Origin: Acidimicrobiales bacterium
Lineage (GTDB): Bacteria > Actinomycetota > Acidimicrobiia > Acidimicrobiales > Poriferisodalaceae
DNA: 9,614 nucleotides
Direction: 5' to 3'
NCBI GenBank assembly: GCA_020439485.1
Contig: JAGQSP010000282.1
Coordinates: 1-9,614 of the forward strand
The notes under the pieces are model-generated. The model was not told where the DNA came from. It worked only from the letters and a program-made list of their open reading frames with translations, and ran no database searches. Below, piece by piece: positions 6,252-9,614 of this stretch. The translations under genes and the position numbers were made by a program. The stretch's first letter is position 1. Each line of letters opens with the position of its first letter.

Positions 6252-9200
6252 CTAGAAGGCCCCCGCGCTGGTGGAAATGGTTTCGTCGACGAGATTTACC
6301 GTTCTGACGCGACGATTGCCCGTATCGGCAATATGCAGCAACTGGCCGTCGAGCACCAGAAAGGTCGGCGAGTTGAGCGCGGCCGACGAAGCCGGCCCCC
6401 CGTCGCCGCCGAGGCCCGGTGCCCCTACGCCCGCCACCGTCGATGTCGAGCCATCGGGCGAGACCGAGCGAACCCGATTGGCGCCGAGGTCGGCAACGTA
6501 GATGGTTCCGTCGGCTGCCACTGCAATACCCGCCGGCGTGTCGACCTGGGCGGCCACTGCCGGGCCGCCATCGCCCCCCGAACCAGCCACACCCGTGCCG
6601 AGGATCGTCGCAACAGACCCGTCGACGCCAATGCGCCGAACCCGGCTGCCCGCTGCCTCGCTGACCAGGATCGACCCGTCGGCCTCGACAGCGACCGCAA
6701 ACGGGAACAACAGCGCGGTTGCTGTGGGATCGAGCCCGTCGGGGGTGGCGACGATGTCTCCGGTTCCGGCGATGGTCTGGATCTGGGTGGTCTGATCGTC
6801 GAACACGACCCGTCGTACCCGGTGGTTGCCGCTGTCGGCGATGATCAGGTCGCCGTCCGCCGTCCACGCGACGCCGGTGGGCGTCGACAGCGAAGCGGCC
6901 TCGGCCGGGCCGCCGTCGCCCGAGAACCCCGAACTGCCCGAGCCGATGGTGGCGACCTTGCCCGCTTGGTCGAACACAGACACCCGATGCAACGCCGACT
7001 CGGCCACAGCGATGAGCCCCTGGGACGAGACCGAGATGCCAGAAGCTGTCACCAACTGCTCTCTGTAGCCGGCTCGACTCAGCAACGATCCGATGAGGGT
7101 GTCGATCTGACCCTGGGCATCGACCACTCGCACGCGCCCCGACCAGTTGCCGGCGATCAACAGATCACCGTCGAGCAACGCCAACCCGAAAGGATCGCCC
7201 AAGGGCGCCGCAGTGGCAGGCCCCCCATCACCGACCTCGCCCTGAGGACCCGAGCCGGCCACGGTCTCGATGGTGCCGTCGGGGTCGACCTTTCGGACCC
7301 GATTGTTGAACCCGTCGGCGATGTAGAGGCTGCCGTCGGGCGCCACCTCGACCGCCACCGGGTGCCAGAGGCTGGCTTCGGACGCTTGTCCGCCGTCACC
7401 ATCGAACCCCTCATTGCCCGACCCGGCGACGGTGGTGATGATGCCATCTGCGTCGATTCGCCTGACACGGTGGTTGAGGCGGTCGGCGACGTAGATCGAA
7501 CCGTCGTCCCCTATGTCGATTCCCGACGGGAACGCCAACTGGGCCTGCACTGCGGGCCCCCCATCACCACCAAAGCCCGGTGTTCCAGTGCCGGCCACCA
7601 CCGACACGCCGAAGGTGGCTGGGTCTATCCGGAGGATCTGCTGACCGGTCAGATCGGCGTAGAACACAGCCCCGTCGGTGCCGATGGCGATCGACGCAGG
7701 AGCCCGCGGCTGCGAGTCGGGGCCCAGCAGCGTCGAGATGGTTCCGTTGGGTGCGACCTCGCGCACCACACCGTTGGCCATGTCGGCCACGACCAGCGTG
7801 CCGTCGGCCTTGACGGCCACATCGGTGGGCGACAACGCGGCGGCGGTGGCAAGGCCCTGGTCACCACCAAACCCTGCCTGACCCGAGCCGGCGACAACCT
7901 CGATGCGACCATCGACCGAGACCCTCCTGATCACATAGTTGTCGGCGTCGACCACGTACAGGCTGCCGTCTGGCCCATAGGCCGCAGAACGTGGGCCGGC
8001 CAGCTCGGCGTCTGCTGCTGGTCCGGTGTCGCCACTGAAGCCCAGCGTTCCCGTGCCGGCCAAAGCCGACAGGGTGCCGTCGCTCAACAGGCGGACCCGG
8101 TTTGCGCTCTGTTCGACGATGGCCAGTGAGCCGTCGTCGGACAGCGCCAGCCCGATCGGGTCGACCAGCACCGCTGCGTCAGCCGGTTCTGCGTCTGCGC
8201 CGTCTGGAGTTGCGCCGACCGGTGCGGTGGTGCTGGCCGTTGTGGTGGTCGTGGTCTCGGGGGGCTGGGTCGACGTCGATGGGGCCGACTCGGCTGTGTC
8301 GCGGCCCATCGTCGAGATGGCCCAGATGAGGGCACCCAACAAGACCGCCACGACGACGCCGACACCCAACAGCAGAGGAAGCCTTGACCTGGACGGTTCG
8401 GACGCGAGCGACGACCGGGCAACGGCGGGGGCGACGACGTCGACCGCGCGATCTCTCGGTCCCGACGATGCCTCGGACGAACGCGACACAACCCGCGACA
8501 GCCCGGACAAAAGCTCGCCTGCGTCGGCCGGAACAGACTCGATGGCTGCCAGCGCGTCGACGGCCGACTCGACTGCCACCAGCCACTCACCCAGGTCGGC
8601 GAAGCGATCTTCGGGGTCGTGTGCCAGACCCTTGGTCAACAGCTGGGCCGCCGGACCGGGCAGCTGCGCCAAGATCGCCGGGTCGAGGCTGGGGCCGTCG
8701 GGCGCAGGGTGTGCCCCGGTGACAACCCGTTGCAGGATCGCCGTGCAGGCATAGATATCAGACCGCTCGTCGATCGAAGCCGACGGGTCTCCCTGCTCGG
8801 GAGCCATGTAGCCCGGCGTTCCAACCGCCATGGTCAACCTGGTGGCCCCCAGCAGATCCTTGGCCAAGCCCAGGTCGCTTACGACCAACCTCTCGTCTGC
8901 CGCTATCAGGGCAGTTCCAACATCGGGCGCCCCAGCCCCGTCTGCCACCTCGACGCGCCTCAACAACAGGTTCGACGGCTTGAGGTCGCGGTGAGCTACC
9001 TCGAGGCGGTGGACCTCCTGAACACCGGCCGCCAACTGGCGGCAGAACCTGAGCAGGTCTGCGGTTTCCAGTTCGACACCATCGGCCGCAAGCTCGATCA
9101 GACGGTCTTCTGCCGTACCCCTGGACGCAAAGTCCATTACGAAGAACGGCTGCCCATCGGGCGTCTCGCCGATGTCGTGAACCCTCACCACCCTGGTGCC

Positions 9201-9425
9201 GTCCACGCGGCGCAACAGCTGCGCTTCCTGGATGAACCTGCGGCGGATCTCTGGTTCGTAGCTCCAGTTCTGGCCCAACACCTTCACCGCGACGGGCACA
9301 TCGAGGGCGTCATCCCACGCCAGGTAAACGGTGGCGAAGGCACCAGACCCCAGGGCGCGGCTGACCCTGTAGCGCCCGATTCGATCCGGAACGGGCGGGC
9401 CCGCTGGTTCTTCGGTTTCGCTCAT
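6252..9425 (-). CDS. Receptor-type Ser/Thr protein kinase with twelve-repeat NHL extracytoplasmic domain (PknD-like), RD active site
   Basis: This 1057-residue Hanks-type kinase has its kinase domain at about 18-285: glycine loop GSGAFATV (26-33), K48 in VAVKVL, E67 of helix C, HRDLKPSN (145-152) with D147, K149 and N152, DLG at 184-186 in place of DFG, activation-loop T195, T198 and T203, APE at 208-210 and R274. The HRD arginine and the threonines resemble PknB-type kinases controlled by autophosphorylation. A cytoplasmic linker (about 286-348) precedes one membrane helix (about 349-370). Then comes a Ser/Thr/Pro-rich spacer (371-421) with six threonines in a row at 391-396, followed by twelve NHL repeats (422-1057). 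The fold should be two six-bladed propellers facing outward, the probable sensor. ATG 9425 is chosen because MSETEEPAGP runs directly into the kinase start PDRIGRYR, also found in its paralogue. The frame is open to ATG 9506, but the added residues look non-coding. No strong ribosome site is seen. It is the first gene of a probable two-kinase operon and is divergent from a lipoprotein gene. Confidence 0.94.
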   Translation of the reverse strand: MSETEEPAGPPVPDRIGRYRVSRALGSGAFATVYLAWDDALDVPVAVKVLGQNWSYEPEIRRRFIQEAQLLRRVDGTRVVRVHDIGETPDGQPFFVMDFASRGTAEDRLIELAADGVELETADLLRFCRQLAAGVQEVHRLEVAHRDLKPSNLLLRRVEVADGAGAPDVGTALIAADERLVVSDLGLAKDLLGATRLTMAVGTPGYMAPEQGDPSASIDERSDIYACTAILQRVVTGAHPAPDGPSLDPAILAQLPGPAAQLLTKGLAHDPEDRFADLGEWLVAVESAVDALAAIESVPADAGELLSGLSRVVSRSSEASSGPRDRAVDVVAPAVARSSLASEPSRSRLPLLLGVGVVVAVLLGALIWAISTMGRDTAESAPSTSTQPPETTTTTTASTTAPVGATPDGADAEPADAAVLVDPIGLALSDDGSLAIVEQSANRVRLLSDGTLSALAGTGTLGFSGDTGPAADAELAGPRSAAYGPDGSLYVVDADNYVIRRVSVDGRIEVVAGSGQAGFGGDQGLATAAALSPTDVAVKADGTLVVADMANGVVREVAPNGTISTLLGPDSQPRAPASIAIGTDGAVFYADLTGQQILRIDPATFGVSVVAGTGTPGFGGDGGPAVQAQLAFPSGIDIGDDGSIYVADRLNHRVRRIDADGIITTVAGSGNEGFDGDGGQASEASLWHPVAVEVAPDGSLYIADGFNNRVRKVDPDGTIETVAGSGPQGEVGDGGPATAAPLGDPFGLALLDGDLLIAGNWSGRVRVVDAQGQIDTLIGSLLSRAGYREQLVTASGISVSSQGLIAVAESALHRVSVFDQAGKVATIGSGSSGFSGDGGPAEAASLSTPTGVAWTADGDLIIADSGNHRVRRVVFDDQTTQIQTIAGTGDIVATPDGLDPTATALLFPFAVAVEADGSILVSEAAGSRVRRIGVDGSVATILGTGVAGSGGDGGPAVAAQVDTPAGIAVAADGTIYVADLGANRVRSVSPDGSTSTVAGVGAPGLGGDGGPASSAALNSPTFLVLDGQLLHIADTGNRRVRTVNLVDETISTSAGAF
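6255..8162 (-). repeat. Twelve NHL repeats, well conserved, in the longer kinase
   Basis: Residues 422-1057 hold twelve units of about 40-60 residues. A typical unit is FPSGIDIGDDGSIYVADRLN, HRVRRIDADGIITTVAGSG, then a loop GFDGDGGQASEASL. Units begin near residues 422, 478, 531, 575, 632, 688, 744, 795, 848, 907, 963 and 1019. The G-[FSL]-x-G-D-x-G-x-A loop, followed by a short A-x-L stretch, is present after eight of the twelve. Units are more regular than in the neighbouring kinase, which suggests stronger constraint or more recent expansion. At DNA level the spacing is about 150-180 bp, but the copies are too diverged to be exact repeats. Confidence 0.82.
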
Positions 9426-9522
9426 GCCTGTGGCGTCCCGTGGTGATCGGTGTCCAACCCGGCACGTGCGGACGACACTGAGCTGGGGAAGACTCTGCAA
9501 CATCATGCTCGAAGGAGTGCCG
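9426..9522. promoter_or_regulatory. Divergent intergenic region between the kinase operon and a lipoprotein gene
   Basis: These 97 bp must carry the starts of both transcripts unless promoters lie inside the genes. No TA dinucleotide occurs anywhere in the stretch, so no TANNNT -10 element can exist on either strand. The only symmetric element is the 8-bp palindrome GCACGTGC at 9462-9469, short enough to be chance in GC-rich DNA. I could not recognise an ECF-type GGAAC...GTC promoter either. Confidence 0.4.
9511..9517 (+). promoter_or_regulatory. Ribosome binding site of the lipoprotein gene
   Basis: GAAGGAG ends 5 nt before the ATG at 9523. It favours that start over the in-frame ATG at 9505, which would place the site inside the coding region. 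Confidence 0.8.
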
Positions 9523-9614
9523 ATGGCGACACCCCGAACAGTGGTCGGCCTTGTGATAGCGGCGACGATCCTGCTTGCGGGCGCCTGCGCGAGCGAAGGG
9601 GCAGGCGACGGTGC
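9523..9614 (+). CDS. Putative lipoprotein, N-terminal part only
   Basis: The frame is open from ATG 9523 to the window edge, about 30 residues. It starts MATPRT, followed by a hydrophobic stretch VVGLVIAATILLAGAC and then ASEGAGDG. This is a short lipoprotein-type signal peptide: positive n-region, hydrophobic core, and a cysteine at residue 22 followed by a small-residue, Gly-rich segment. The lipobox is imperfect (A-G-A-C, where L/V/I is usual at -3), so cleavage by signal peptidase II is likely but not certain. A strong ribosome site supports the start. It is divergent from the kinase operon. The mature protein is outside the window, so its function cannot be told; a solute-binding or secreted sensor protein would be typical of this kind of start. 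Confidence 0.75.
   Translation, partial: MATPRTVVGLVIAATILLAGACASEGAGDG

Noticed and set aside
6141..8129. Plus-strand open frame of about 660 codons opposite the kinase genes
   Set aside because: It is antisense to a clear kinase-NHL gene; its translation is Arg/Asp/Gly-rich with no recognisable domain, as expected from antisense frames in GC-rich coding DNA.
3597..8162. CRISPR-like or satellite repeat array
   Set aside because: The periodicity is that of protein NHL blades inside two open frames; DNA copies are diverged and there are no identical repeats or spacers.
9462..9469. GCACGTGC palindrome in the kinase-lipoprotein intergenic region as an operator
   Set aside because: Eight symmetric bases are common by chance in GC-rich DNA and nothing else supports a binding site.
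9426..9506. N-terminal extension of the upstream kinase to ATG 9506
   Set aside because: The extra 27 residues resemble nothing in kinases and would occupy the intergenic region up to the lipoprotein ribosome site; the paralogue begins right before the same PDRIGRYR motif.

Overview
The window is GC-rich, with coding frames strongly biased to G or C at third codon positions and long open antisense frames as a by-product. Membrane-anchored PknB-like Ser/Thr kinases with extracytoplasmic NHL propellers, a GGDEF-EAL protein, an ECF-type sigma factor and a short lipoprotein signal peptide together suggest a high-GC actinobacterium. Acidimicrobiia is my best guess, but that is an inference from style and not proved by any marker gene here.

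Layout. At the left edge (1-124, minus strand) is the start of a 1-Cys-type peroxiredoxin gene, cut by the window. A divergent intergenic region follows, holding a perfect 8-3-8 palindrome (153-171) next to a 10-bp-phased direct repeat (171-188). On the plus strand come a membrane-bound dual GGDEF-EAL cyclic-di-GMP enzyme (274-2940) and, 40 bp later, a small two-domain sigma-70 family factor (2981-3634). The sigma gene meets the next gene tail to tail with a 41-bp overlap. On the minus strand lie two paralogous receptor-type Ser/Thr protein kinases, transcribed in the order 9425->6252 and then 6224->3594, 27 bp apart and probably one operon. Each has an N-terminal kinase domain, one membrane helix and a large extracytoplasmic region in which I count twelve NHL-type repeats, enough for two six-bladed propellers. 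At the right edge a divergent gene (9523 onward, plus) encodes the start of a putative lipoprotein.

How the parts could work together. The kinase pair looks like a doubled version of the PknD architecture (kinase, membrane helix, NHL propeller), with the propellers as the likely extracytoplasmic sensors. The kinases differ at the active site: the upstream one has HRD and activation-loop threonines, while the downstream one has HLD and almost none. The neighbouring ECF-like sigma factor has no visible anti-sigma gene in the window, so kinase control of the sigma factor is an attractive hypothesis. It is supported only by position. The GGDEF-EAL protein adds a second signalling output (cyclic di-GMP) and could share a transcript with the sigma gene. 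No RNA genes, insertion sequences, CRISPR arrays or phage genes were seen, and I saw no convincing intrinsic terminator.
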